Assembly: GCA_046160725.1 (NCBI GenBank) | Contig: JBJXHB010000099.1 | Location: forward strand, 1-13,963 | Length of the DNA: 13,963 bases | Source: JBJXHB01 sp046160725 | Lineage (GTDB): Bacteria; Pseudomonadota; Gammaproteobacteria; Burkholderiales; Burkholderiaceae_C | Direction of reading: 5' to 3' | Shown here: positions 8,037-13,963 of the stretch, piece after piece | Position numbering within the stretch: position 1 is the first letter of the stretch | How the letters are laid out: every line of letters starts with the position of its first letter | The notes under the pieces: model-generated | The model's input: only the letters and a program-made list of their open reading frames with translations | Told to the model about the DNA's origin: nothing | The model's database searches: none | Made by a program: the position numbers and the translations under genes

Positions 8037-9215
8037 ATGCTGCTTAGCCTGTCGCAATGGCTGCTGGCGCAGAACCCGGACTGGGGTTTCCTGCGCGTCT
8101 TCCAGTACATCACCTTCCGCGCCGTGCTGGCGGCGCTGACGGCGCTGCTGATCGGCCTGGGCTTCGGGCCCTGGGTGATCCGCCGTCTGACCGCGATGAA
8201 GATCGGCCAGCCCATCCGCGAATACGGCATGGCCACCCACCTGTCCAAGAAGGGCACGCCGACCATGGGAGGCGTGCTGGTGCTGATCGGCATCGGCATC
8301 TCCACCCTGCTGTGGTTCGACTGGTCTAACCGCTTCGTCTGGGTGGTGATGCTGGTCACCTTCGGCTTCGGCGCAGTGGGCTGGGCCGACGACTGGCGCA
8401 AGGTGGTGCACAAGAACCCCGAGGGCATGAGCAGCAAGGAGAAGTTCTTCTGGCAGACGCTGATCGGCCTGGTCGCGGCGCTGTACCTGGCCTTCAGCGT
8501 CTCCGAGACCACCAACCTGCGGGTGCTGGAGCTGTTCATCCGCTGGGTGTCCAGCGGCTTCTCGAACGACCTGCCGCCCAAGGCCGACCTGATGGTGCCG
8601 TTCTTCAAGACGGTGAGCTATCCGCTGGGCGTGTTCGGCTTCATCGCGCTGACCTGGTTCGTCATCGTCGGCACCAGCAATGCCGTCAATTTCACCGACG
8701 GGCTGGACGGCCTGGCCATCATGCCGGTGGTGATGGTCGGCAGCGCCCTGGGCATCTTTGCCTACGTGGTGGGCAATGCGGTGCTGTCCAAGTACCTGCT
8801 GTTCCCGTTCATTCCCGGGGCCGGTGAGCTGTTGATCTTCTGCGGCGCCATGGCCGGCGCCGGTCTGGCCTTCCTGTGGTTCAACGCCCATCCGGCGCAG
8901 GTGTTCATGGGCGATGTCGGCGCCCTGGCGCTGGGCGGCGCGCTGGGCACCATCGCCGTCATCACGCGCCAGGAGCTGGTGCTGGCGATCATGGGCCTGG
9001 TGTTCGTCGCCGAGGTGCTGTCGGTGATGCTGCAGGTCAGCTGGTTCAAGTACACCCGCCGCCGCTATGGCGAGGGTCGCCGCATCCTGCTGATGGCGCC
9101 GCTGCACCACCACTTCGAGAAGCTCGGCTGGAGCGAGACCCAGGTGGTGGTGCGCTTCTGGATCATCACGATGCTGCTGTGCCTGATCGGCCTGAGCAGC
9201 CTGAAGCTGCGGTGA
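8037..9215 (+). CDS. mraY: Phospho-N-acetylmuramoyl-pentapeptide-transferase MraY
   Basis: 392 residues, longer than E. coli MraY (360) and like Burkholderiales versions, which carry an extra loop (here about residues 160-190). It is a polytopic inner-membrane enzyme that transfers phospho-MurNAc-pentapeptide to undecaprenyl phosphate, forming lipid I. Key residues are present: D118-D119 in WADDW, N218-F-T-D221-GLDGLA, D293 in FMGDVGALALGG, and H357-H358-H359 in PLHHHFEKLGW, corresponding to the E. coli catalytic aspartates and the HHH motif. Roughly ten hydrophobic segments are visible. ATG at 8037 has the best ribosome binding site in the cluster, GAGGAG at 8026-8031 with 5-nt spacing. This fits independent initiation after the only sizeable gap in the first eight genes. 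murD follows after 2 nt. Confidence 0.98.
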   Translation: MLLSLSQWLLAQNPDWGFLRVFQYITFRAVLAALTALLIGLGFGPWVIRRLTAMKIGQPIREYGMATHLSKKGTPTMGGVLVLIGIGISTLLWFDWSNRFVWVVMLVTFGFGAVGWADDWRKVVHKNPEGMSSKEKFFWQTLIGLVAALYLAFSVSETTNLRVLELFIRWVSSGFSNDLPPKADLMVPFFKTVSYPLGVFGFIALTWFVIVGTSNAVNFTDGLDGLAIMPVVMVGSALGIFAYVVGNAVLSKYLLFPFIPGAGELLIFCGAMAGAGLAFLWFNAHPAQVFMGDVGALALGGALGTIAVITRQELVLAIMGLVFVAEVLSVMLQVSWFKYTRRRYGEGRRILLMAPLHHHFEKLGWSETQVVVRFWIITMLLCLIGLSSLKLR

Positions 9216-9217
9216 GC

Positions 9218-10831
9218 ATGACCGCCAAACTGCGCCTGCCCGCCACCGACCTGGCCGATGCCACGGTCCTGGTGCTGGGCCTGGGCGCCTCGGGCCTTGC
9301 GATGGCGCGCTGGTGCGACGCCCAGGGCGCGCGGGTGCGCATCTGGGACACGCGCGATACGCCGCCACTGGCGGCGGCGCTGGCCGAGCAGGTGCCGGCG
9401 GCGCTGCGCGTCGGCGGCGCGGCCGACCCGGCGCTGCTGGAGGGCTGCACCCGGCTGCTGAAAAGCCCGGGCCTGGCACCCGGTGACGCGCGCATCGCGC
9501 CGCTGCTGGCGGCGGCGCGCGCGCGCGGCATGCCGGTGCAGGGTGAGCTGGTGCTGTTCAACCAGGCGCTGGCGGCGCTAAAGGCCGAGCGCGGCTATGC
9601 GCCGCGGCTGCTGGCCGTGACCGGCACCAATGGCAAGACGACCACCGTGAACATGCTGGCGCTGCTGGCCCGGCGTGCCGGTCAGAGCGTGGCCCTGGCC
9701 GGCAACGTCGGCCCGACGCTGCTGGACACGCTGGCCACCGCATTGCACGCCGACACTTTGCCGGCGCTGTGGGTGCTGGAGCTGTCCAGCTTCCAGCTCG
9801 ACGGCGTCGACGGCTTCGAGCCCGACGCGGCCGCGGTGCTGAACCTGACCCAGGACCACCTGGACTGGCACGGCGACATGGCGTCCTACGGCGCCGCCAA
9901 GGCCCGGGTGGCGGGCCTGCGGGCCACGCTGGTGATCGACCGCGACGACGCCGGCACCGAGGCGCATGTGCTGCCCGCGGTGCTGGAGCCGCCCATTGCG
10001 CTGGCGACATCGGCGCGGGGCAAGACCGCGCGCCTGCCTGCCCTGGAACCGCGCCGGATCGTTGGTTTCGGCCTGGGGCCGCCGCGGGAGCCGGGTGATT
10101 TCGGCCTGGTCGAGGAGGCCGGCATGGCCTGGCTGGTGCGTGCGCTGCCGCGCGACGAGCCGGCGCAACGCCGGCGCGGCGGCGCCCCGCTGCCGCAGGC
10201 CGCCTTGCCGCTGGACATCCAGCGCCTGATGCCGGCCGACGCCCTGCGTGTGCGCGGCCGCCACAACGCAGCCAACGCCCTGGCCGCCTTGGCCCTGGCG
10301 ACCGCCGTGGACTTGCCGCTGGCGCCGATGCTGCACGGCCTGCGCGAGTACGCTGGCGAGCCGCACCGGGTGGCCCTGGTCGGCAGCGTCGGCGGCGTGG
10401 AGGCCTTCGACGACAGCAAGGGCACCAATGTCGGCGCCACGGTGGCGGCGTTGAACGGCCTGGGTGCGGACAAGGCACCGGCGCGCCTGGCCGTCATCCT
10501 GGGTGGCGACGGCAAGGGTCAGGACTTTGCGCCGCTGGCCGCACCGCTGGCCCGCCATGCGCGTGCCGTGGCCTTCATCGGCCGCGACGGCGCGGTCATC
10601 GAGACGGCGGTCCGCGCGGCGCTGCAGGAGGCCGGGGTTGCCATGGCCCGGCCGGGACCACTGCCGCAGGCGGTGGACTGGTGCTTCGAGCAGGCGCGCC
10701 CGGGCGACGCGGTGCTGCTCAGTCCGGCCTGCGCCAGCCTGGACCAGTTTCGCGACTACGGCCATCGCGCAGAGGTCTTCGTCGCTGCGGTCCAGGCGCG
10801 CGCCGCCCTGGCCGGAGAGGTGGTCGGATGA
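9218..10831 (+). CDS. murD: UDP-N-acetylmuramoyl-L-alanine--D-glutamate ligase MurD
   Basis: 537 residues, about 100 more than E. coli MurD (438). It adds D-glutamate to UDP-MurNAc-L-Ala in the cytoplasm. The N-terminal Rossmann-like domain begins VLVLGLGASGLAMARW. The ATP loop is G136-T-N-G-K140-T-T. ELSSFQLDGVDGFEPD and NLTQDHLDWHGDMASYGAAKARV mark the central domain, RVRGRHNAANALAALALA the start of the C-terminal domain, and D398-D-S-K401-G-T-N404 is the conserved C-terminal motif. The extra length lies mainly in the central domain before RGRHNAAN, where segments rich in R, P and G (about residues 285-335) look like insertions. Long MurD proteins of this kind are, as far as I recall, usual in Burkholderiales. 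ATG at 9218 lies 2 nt after the mraY stop; the end overlaps ftsW (ATGA). Confidence 0.97.
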   Translation: MTAKLRLPATDLADATVLVLGLGASGLAMARWCDAQGARVRIWDTRDTPPLAAALAEQVPAALRVGGAADPALLEGCTRLLKSPGLAPGDARIAPLLAAARARGMPVQGELVLFNQALAALKAERGYAPRLLAVTGTNGKTTTVNMLALLARRAGQSVALAGNVGPTLLDTLATALHADTLPALWVLELSSFQLDGVDGFEPDAAAVLNLTQDHLDWHGDMASYGAAKARVAGLRATLVIDRDDAGTEAHVLPAVLEPPIALATSARGKTARLPALEPRRIVGFGLGPPREPGDFGLVEEAGMAWLVRALPRDEPAQRRRGGAPLPQAALPLDIQRLMPADALRVRGRHNAANALAALALATAVDLPLAPMLHGLREYAGEPHRVALVGSVGGVEAFDDSKGTNVGATVAALNGLGADKAPARLAVILGGDGKGQDFAPLAAPLARHARAVAFIGRDGAVIETAVRAALQEAGVAMARPGPLPQAVDWCFEQARPGDAVLLSPACASLDQFRDYGHRAEVFVAAVQARAALAGEVVG

Positions 10832-12096
10832 CGGCCCTGGCGCGCCTGAACCCGCTGCCGCGCCTGCTGCAGGCCGTGGCGCATTGGCGTGAACAACGCG
10901 ACAGCCGCCAGGCCCGAGCGGTGCCGATCCGCGACTGGTCGGGCGCCGGCAGGCCCACCCGCATCGGCGGCCACGACATGGCACTGGTGGGCGTGGTGTT
11001 TGCGCTGCTGGCCCTGAGCCTGGTGATGGTCTATTCGGCCAGCATCGCGCTGCCGGACTCACGCAAGTTCGCGAACTACGCGCCGACGCACTTCCTGATG
11101 CGCCAAGCGGTGGCCATCGGCATCGGCCTGGTGCTGGCCGCCGTGGCGCTGCGCATCCCGGTCGCACGCTGGGAGCAGGCCGCGCCATGGCTGTTTGCCG
11201 GCGCGCTGGTGCTGCTGGCCCTGGTGCTGCTGCCGATGGTGGGCAAGGGCGCCAACGGCGCGCGGCGCTGGATGCCGTTGGGGCCGATCAATTTCCAGCC
11301 CAGCGAGCTGGCCAAGCTGGCGATGGCGCTGTATGCGGCCAGCTACATGGTGCGCAAGATGGACGTCAAGGAGCGCTTCGTCAAGGCGGTGTGGCCGATG
11401 GCGGTGGCCCTGGCCGTGGTCGGCCTGCTGCTGCTGGCCGAGCCCGACATGGGCGCCTACATCGTCATCGCGTCCATCGCACTGGGCATCCTGTTCCTGG
11501 GCGGCGTCAACGGCCGCATGTTCATCCTGAGCTGTCTGGTGTTGCTGACCGCGTTCGCGCTGATGATCGCGCTGTCGCCGTGGCGCCGCGAGCGCATCTT
11601 CGCCTTCATGGACCCCTGGGACCCGGTCTATGCCCAGGGCAAGGGCTACCAGCTGACGCATTCGCTGATCGCCTTCGGCCGTGGCGAGCTGACCGGCCAG
11701 GGCCTGGGTGAGAGCCTGGAGAAGCTGCACTACCTGCCTGAGGCGCATACCGACTTCGTGCTGGCCGTGATCGGCGAAGAGCTGGGCTTCATTGGCGTGC
11801 TGGCGGTGATCTGCGCCTTCTTCTGGTTGACCCGCCGCATCTTCGCCATCGGGCGCCAGGCGGTGGCGCTGGACCGCGTGTTCGCCGGCCTGGCGGTGCA
11901 GGGCATCGGCATCTGGGTCGGCGTGCAGGCCTTGATCAACATCGGCGTCAACCTCGGCGCGCTGCCAACCAAGGGCCTGACCCTGCCCCTGCTGAGCTAC
12001 GGCGGCTCGGCCATCCTCTTGACGCTGTTGGCCCTGGGCATCGTCCTGCGTGTAGATGCTGAAAACCGGGCTCTCATGCGCGGGGGTCGCGCATGA
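10828..12096 (+). CDS. ftsW: Septal peptidoglycan glycosyltransferase FtsW (SEDS family)
   Basis: 422 residues, near E. coli FtsW (414). About 50 cytoplasmic residues are followed by roughly ten transmembrane helices. It polymerises lipid II into septal glycan strands together with FtsI. Family landmarks: GANGARRWMPLG (141-152), FQPSELAKL (156-164), LAEPDMG (203-209), GKGYQLTHSLIAFGRGE (271-287), LPEAHTDFVLAVIGEELGF (303-321; D309 probably aligns with the catalytic aspartate), and LPTKGLTLPLLSYGGSA (379-395). It starts in an ATGA overlap with murD; GGAG at 10814-10817 is a possible ribosome binding site. The ending ENRALMRGGRA looks normal for the family, but the stop codon sits in the right arm of a 20-bp hairpin. 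Unlike other junctions here, murG follows only after 103 nt. A -1 frame change before the stop would extend the protein by about 35 residues, to a second MRGGRA ending. Confidence 0.97.
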   Translation: MTALARLNPLPRLLQAVAHWREQRDSRQARAVPIRDWSGAGRPTRIGGHDMALVGVVFALLALSLVMVYSASIALPDSRKFANYAPTHFLMRQAVAIGIGLVLAAVALRIPVARWEQAAPWLFAGALVLLALVLLPMVGKGANGARRWMPLGPINFQPSELAKLAMALYAASYMVRKMDVKERFVKAVWPMAVALAVVGLLLLAEPDMGAYIVIASIALGILFLGGVNGRMFILSCLVLLTAFALMIALSPWRRERIFAFMDPWDPVYAQGKGYQLTHSLIAFGRGELTGQGLGESLEKLHYLPEAHTDFVLAVIGEELGFIGVLAVICAFFWLTRRIFAIGRQAVALDRVFAGLAVQGIGIWVGVQALINIGVNLGALPTKGLTLPLLSYGGSAILLTLLALGIVLRVDAENRALMRGGRA

Positions 12097-12107
12097 GAGC
12101 CCGGTTT
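12063..12107 (+). repeat. Perfect inverted repeat (20-bp stem, 5-nt loop) over the ftsW stop codon
   Basis: The left arm 12063-12082 is the exact reverse complement of 12088-12107, with loop GGGGT at 12083-12087. The ftsW stop TGA (12094-12096) and the start of a small overlapping frame (12093) are in the right arm. It is followed by CGG rather than a U-tract, so it does not look like an efficient rho-independent terminator. An alternative, weaker pairing of CATGAG (12092-12097) with CTCATG (12117-12122) would compete with it. It may pause transcription, stabilise mRNA ends, modulate murG translation, or be the scar of a template-switch event. The function is unknown; the structure itself is directly visible. 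Confidence 0.9.
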
Positions 12108-12200
12108 CGGCGCAGGCTCATGTCGCGCAGCGACGTGAAGCGCGCAACGCGCGCGGGCCGCAGCCAGAACCGCCAGTTCATGCGTGGGGGGCGGGCGTGA
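12093..12200 (+). CDS. Possible small ORF, 35-residue Arg-rich peptide between ftsW and murG
   Basis: I do not recognise this as a known protein. The frame starts at ATG 12093 in an ATGA overlap with the ftsW stop and ends at TGA 12198-12200, whose A is the first base of the murG ATG. The peptide has 12 arginines, one lysine and a single acidic residue (D14), and no membrane segment. A GGGGG run at 12082-12086, 6 nt upstream, could serve as a ribosome binding site, though it lies in a hairpin. Its last residues, QNRQFMRGGRA, match the FtsW ending with only synonymous differences in MRGGRA, which suggests this frame is or was translated. It could be a relay that couples ftsW to murG translation, a remnant of an ftsW tail, or chance. 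No expression evidence is available. Confidence 0.35.
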   Translation: MRARFRRRLMSRSDVKRATRAGRSQNRQFMRGGRA

Positions 12201-13279
12201 TGCCGCATCTGGTCATCATGGCCGCCGGCACCGGCGGCCACATCATGCCCGGGCTGGCTGTGGCGCAGGAGATGCGCAGCCGCGGCTGGACGGTGAGCTG
12301 GCTCGGCACGCGCAGCGGCATGGAGAACCGGCTCGTGCCGCCGGCGGACATCCCGCTGGACACCATCGGCTTCAGTGGTCTGCGCGGCAAGGGGCTCTGG
12401 CAGGCGGCCACCGGCGGGCTGCGGCTGCTCAAGGCCTTCTGGGACTGCCTGCGCATCCTGCGCCGGCGCGGCGCGGACGCGGTGCTGGGCATGGGCGGCT
12501 ATGTGTGCTTCCCCGGTGGCTTGATGGCCGCGGCACTGGGCCGGCCGCTGGTGCTGGTCAATGCCGATGCGACGCTGCTATTGAGCAACCGGGCCTTGCT
12601 GCCGGTGGCCGACCGCGTGGCTTTCGGTTTCGATGGCGCGGCGGCGCGGGGCACACGGCGTGCCACGGTCACCGGCAACCCGGTGCGCAGCGCCATCGAG
12701 GCGCTGCCACTGCCGCCGCAGCGCTACGAAGGCCGCCTCGGCCCCTTGCGCCTGCTGGTGGTGGGTGGCAGCCTGGGGGCCCAGGTGCTCAACCGCACGC
12801 TGCCCGCGGCACTGGCGCTGCTGCCATCGGACCAGCAACCACAGGTGGTGCACCAGACCGGCGTCGACGCGGCCGAGGCGGTGCGGGCCGACTATGCCGG
12901 CCGCTGCATCACGGCCGAGGTCTTGCCGTTCATCGACGACATGGCGGCGCAGCTGGCCGCGGCCGACCTGGTGCTGTGCCGGGCCGGTGCGGTGACGGTG
13001 AGCGAGCTGTGCGCCGCCGGTGTGGCCGCGGTGCTGGTGCCCCTGGTGGTGAGCACCACCGCGCACCAGCGCGACAACGCCCAGTGGCTGGCCGACCTGG
13101 GTGCGGCCATCCACCTGCCGCAGCCCGAGCTGACGCCGCAGCGTCTGGCCCAGCTGCTGCAGGGGCTGGACCGCCCGGCGCTGGTGGCGATGGCGGTGCG
13201 GGCCCGCGCGCAGGCCCGGCCGCATGCCGCGGCGCGGGTGGCCGACGAGGTGGTGGCGTTGACGGGGGCCGGCGCATGA
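12200..13279 (+). CDS. murG: UDP-N-acetylglucosamine--lipid I GlcNAc transferase MurG
   Basis: 359 residues, the normal family length (about 355-365). It adds GlcNAc to lipid I on the inner face of the membrane, completing lipid II. The N-terminal glycine loop is A-G-T-G-G-H (9-14), followed by SWLGTRSGMENRLVP and FSGLRGKG (58-65). LGMGGYVCFPGGL (96-108) and VTGNPVRSAI precede the second domain, with VVGGSLGAQVLN (187-198) and the UDP-GlcNAc site RAGAVTVSEL containing E269, then HQRDNAQWL with Q290. The HEQN motif found in E. coli is replaced by VNAD at about 120-123. ATG at 12200 gives the family start; a G-rich stretch 12186-12195 is a possible ribosome binding site. The frame is open back to an ATG at 12056, so a 48-residue extension cannot be excluded but looks unlikely. 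The stop overlaps murC (ATGA). Confidence 0.96.
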   Translation: MPHLVIMAAGTGGHIMPGLAVAQEMRSRGWTVSWLGTRSGMENRLVPPADIPLDTIGFSGLRGKGLWQAATGGLRLLKAFWDCLRILRRRGADAVLGMGGYVCFPGGLMAAALGRPLVLVNADATLLLSNRALLPVADRVAFGFDGAAARGTRRATVTGNPVRSAIEALPLPPQRYEGRLGPLRLLVVGGSLGAQVLNRTLPAALALLPSDQQPQVVHQTGVDAAEAVRADYAGRCITAEVLPFIDDMAAQLAAADLVLCRAGAVTVSELCAAGVAAVLVPLVVSTTAHQRDNAQWLADLGAAIHLPQPELTPQRLAQLLQGLDRPALVAMAVRARAQARPHAAARVADEVVALTGAGA

Positions 13280-13963
13280 AGCACGCGCTCCAGCGCATCC
13301 ATTTCGTCGGCGTCGGCGGCGCCGGCATGAGCGGCATTGCCGAAATCCTTCACAACCTGGGCTTCCAGGTCAGCGGCAGCGATGCCCATGACAGCCCGAC
13401 GCTCCGCCGTCTGGCGGGCATCGGCCTGCGGGTGCAGGCCGGGCACGCGGCCGGCCATCTGGGTGACGCGCAGGCGGTGGTGGTGTCCACCGCCGTGCCG
13501 GCCGACAACGTCGAGGTCGTCGCCGCACGCAGCCGCGCGCTGCCGGTGGTGCCGCGGGCGGTGATGCTGGCCGAGCTGATGCGCCTGCGCCAGGGCATCG
13601 CCCTTGCCGGCACGCACGGCAAGACCACCACCACCTCGCTGGTCACCAGCGTGCTGGCCCAGGCCGGCCTGGACCCGACCTTCGTCATCGGCGGCACGCT
13701 GCACAGCGCCGGCGCCAACTCGCGGCTGGGTGCCGGCGACTTCATCGTCGTCGAGGCCGATGAGAGCGACGCGTCGTTTCTCAACCTCACGCCGGTGCTG
13801 GCGGTGGTGACCAACATCGACACCGACCACATGGACACCTACGGCCACAGCCTGGACCGGCTGCACGGCGCGTTCATCGATTTCGTGCACCGCCTGCCGT
13901 TCTACGGTGCGGTGGTGGCCTGCACCGACGACCCCGGCGTGCGCGCGGTCCTGCCCCGGCTGG
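13276..13963 (+). CDS. murC: UDP-N-acetylmuramate--L-alanine ligase MurC, partial: C-terminus off the right edge
   Basis: The first 229 residues are visible of an expected 460-490. It catalyses the first amino-acid addition to UDP-MurNAc in the cytoplasm. The N-terminal UDP-binding fold begins IHFVGVGGAGMSGIAEIL, a MurC signature, followed by VSGSDAHDSPTLRRL and VVSTAVPADNVEV. The ATP loop is G112-T-H-G-K116-T-T-T-T; the histidine in GTHGK separates MurC from MurD, MurE and MurF. FVIGGTLHSAGANSRLG, VVEADESDASFLNLTP and NIDTDHMDTYG follow in the right order. ATG at 13276 overlaps the murG stop. In this cluster ddl or murB, ftsQ, ftsA and ftsZ would normally come next, beyond the window. Confidence 0.97.
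   Translation, partial: MKHALQRIHFVGVGGAGMSGIAEILHNLGFQVSGSDAHDSPTLRRLAGIGLRVQAGHAAGHLGDAQAVVVSTAVPADNVEVVAARSRALPVVPRAVMLAELMRLRQGIALAGTHGKTTTTSLVTSVLAQAGLDPTFVIGGTLHSAGANSRLGAGDFIVVEADESDASFLNLTPVLAVVTNIDTDHMDTYGHSLDRLHGAFIDFVHRLPFYGAVVACTDDPGVRAVLPRL

Larger units (their letters stand above)
12061..12200 (+). repeat. Diverged 36-nt direct repeat of the ftsW 3' end, copies at 12061-12096 and 12165-12200
   Basis: The two 36-nt segments, 104 nt apart, are identical at 25 positions. Read in their respective frames both encode xNRxxMRGGRA-stop (E-N-R-A-L and Q-N-R-Q-F before MRGGRA). In the last seven codons including stop there are four differences, all at third positions and all synonymous. 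Each copy has a run of five or six G a few bases before its stop and a following ATG that overlaps the stop: ATGA at the first, TGATG at the second. The second copy adjoins murG as an ordinary ftsW end would. I infer a duplicated ftsW-murG junction; the sequences just before the copies are not similar. Confidence 0.75.

Noticed and set aside
7653..9479. 608-codon open frame on the minus strand across murF, mraY and murD
   Set aside because: It is a shadow of three clearly identified genes; low-complexity His/Gln/Ala composition, no recognisable family.
12082..12096. Sequencing error in the GGGGG run that truncates ftsW
   Set aside because: One missing base would extend FtsW to the second MRGGRA ending, but the 422-residue form already ends as the family does. 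I keep it as an alternative rather than a call; raw-read inspection would settle it.
12063..12107. Rho-independent terminator at the end of ftsW
   Set aside because: The hairpin is strong but only three T residues follow before CGG, and murG and murC continue directly downstream in the same operon. A pausing or partial attenuation role remains possible.

Overview
The window is a GC-rich (by eye about 70%) stretch of a Gram-negative chromosome. It carries the first part of the division and cell wall (dcw) cluster in its classical order: mraZ, rsmH, ftsL, ftsI, murE, murF, mraY, murD, ftsW, murG and the start of murC, all on the + strand. Several features point to Betaproteobacteria, order Burkholderiales, probably the Rubrivivax/Leptothrix/Ideonella side: the 392-residue MraY, the long MurD, a MurE with a meso-diaminopimelate DNPR motif, and strong G/C bias at third codon positions. 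The species cannot be named from this sequence.

Layout: 1-1114 (minus strand) is the N-terminal 371 residues of a secreted ABC-transporter solute-binding protein, probably for a sugar, which runs off the left edge. 1115-1540 is a divergent, partly AT-richer intergenic region. It holds a possible -35/-10 pair and, just before mraZ, four TGGG-like boxes spaced exactly 10 bp apart, which look like the autoregulatory MraZ operator. From 1541 to the right edge the genes are nearly gapless. Five junctions are 4-base ATGA or GTGA overlaps (ftsL/ftsI, ftsI/murE, murE/murF, murD/ftsW, murG/murC), and three other gaps are 2, 10 and 16 bases. Only murF-mraY (23 bases, with a good GAGGAG ribosome binding site) and ftsW-murG (103 bases) are looser.

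The genes work together. MurC, MurD, MurE and MurF build UDP-MurNAc-pentapeptide in the cytoplasm; MraY and MurG make lipid I and lipid II at the membrane. FtsW polymerises lipid II and FtsI cross-links it at the septum, with FtsL as a divisome scaffold. RsmH methylates 16S rRNA, and MraZ is the DNA-binding regulator of the cluster.

The most unusual spot is the ftsW-murG junction. A 20-bp perfect hairpin covers the ftsW stop codon. A 35-codon arginine-rich reading frame starts in an ATGA overlap with ftsW and ends in a TGATG overlap with murG. The last 36 nt of ftsW recur, diverged, at the end of that small frame. In the shared MRGGRA-stop ending, every difference between the copies is synonymous. 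A second anomaly is an abrupt patch of low third-position GC inside rsmH (2418-2642), consistent with a mosaic gene. I see no RNA genes, CRISPR arrays, insertion sequences or phage genes.
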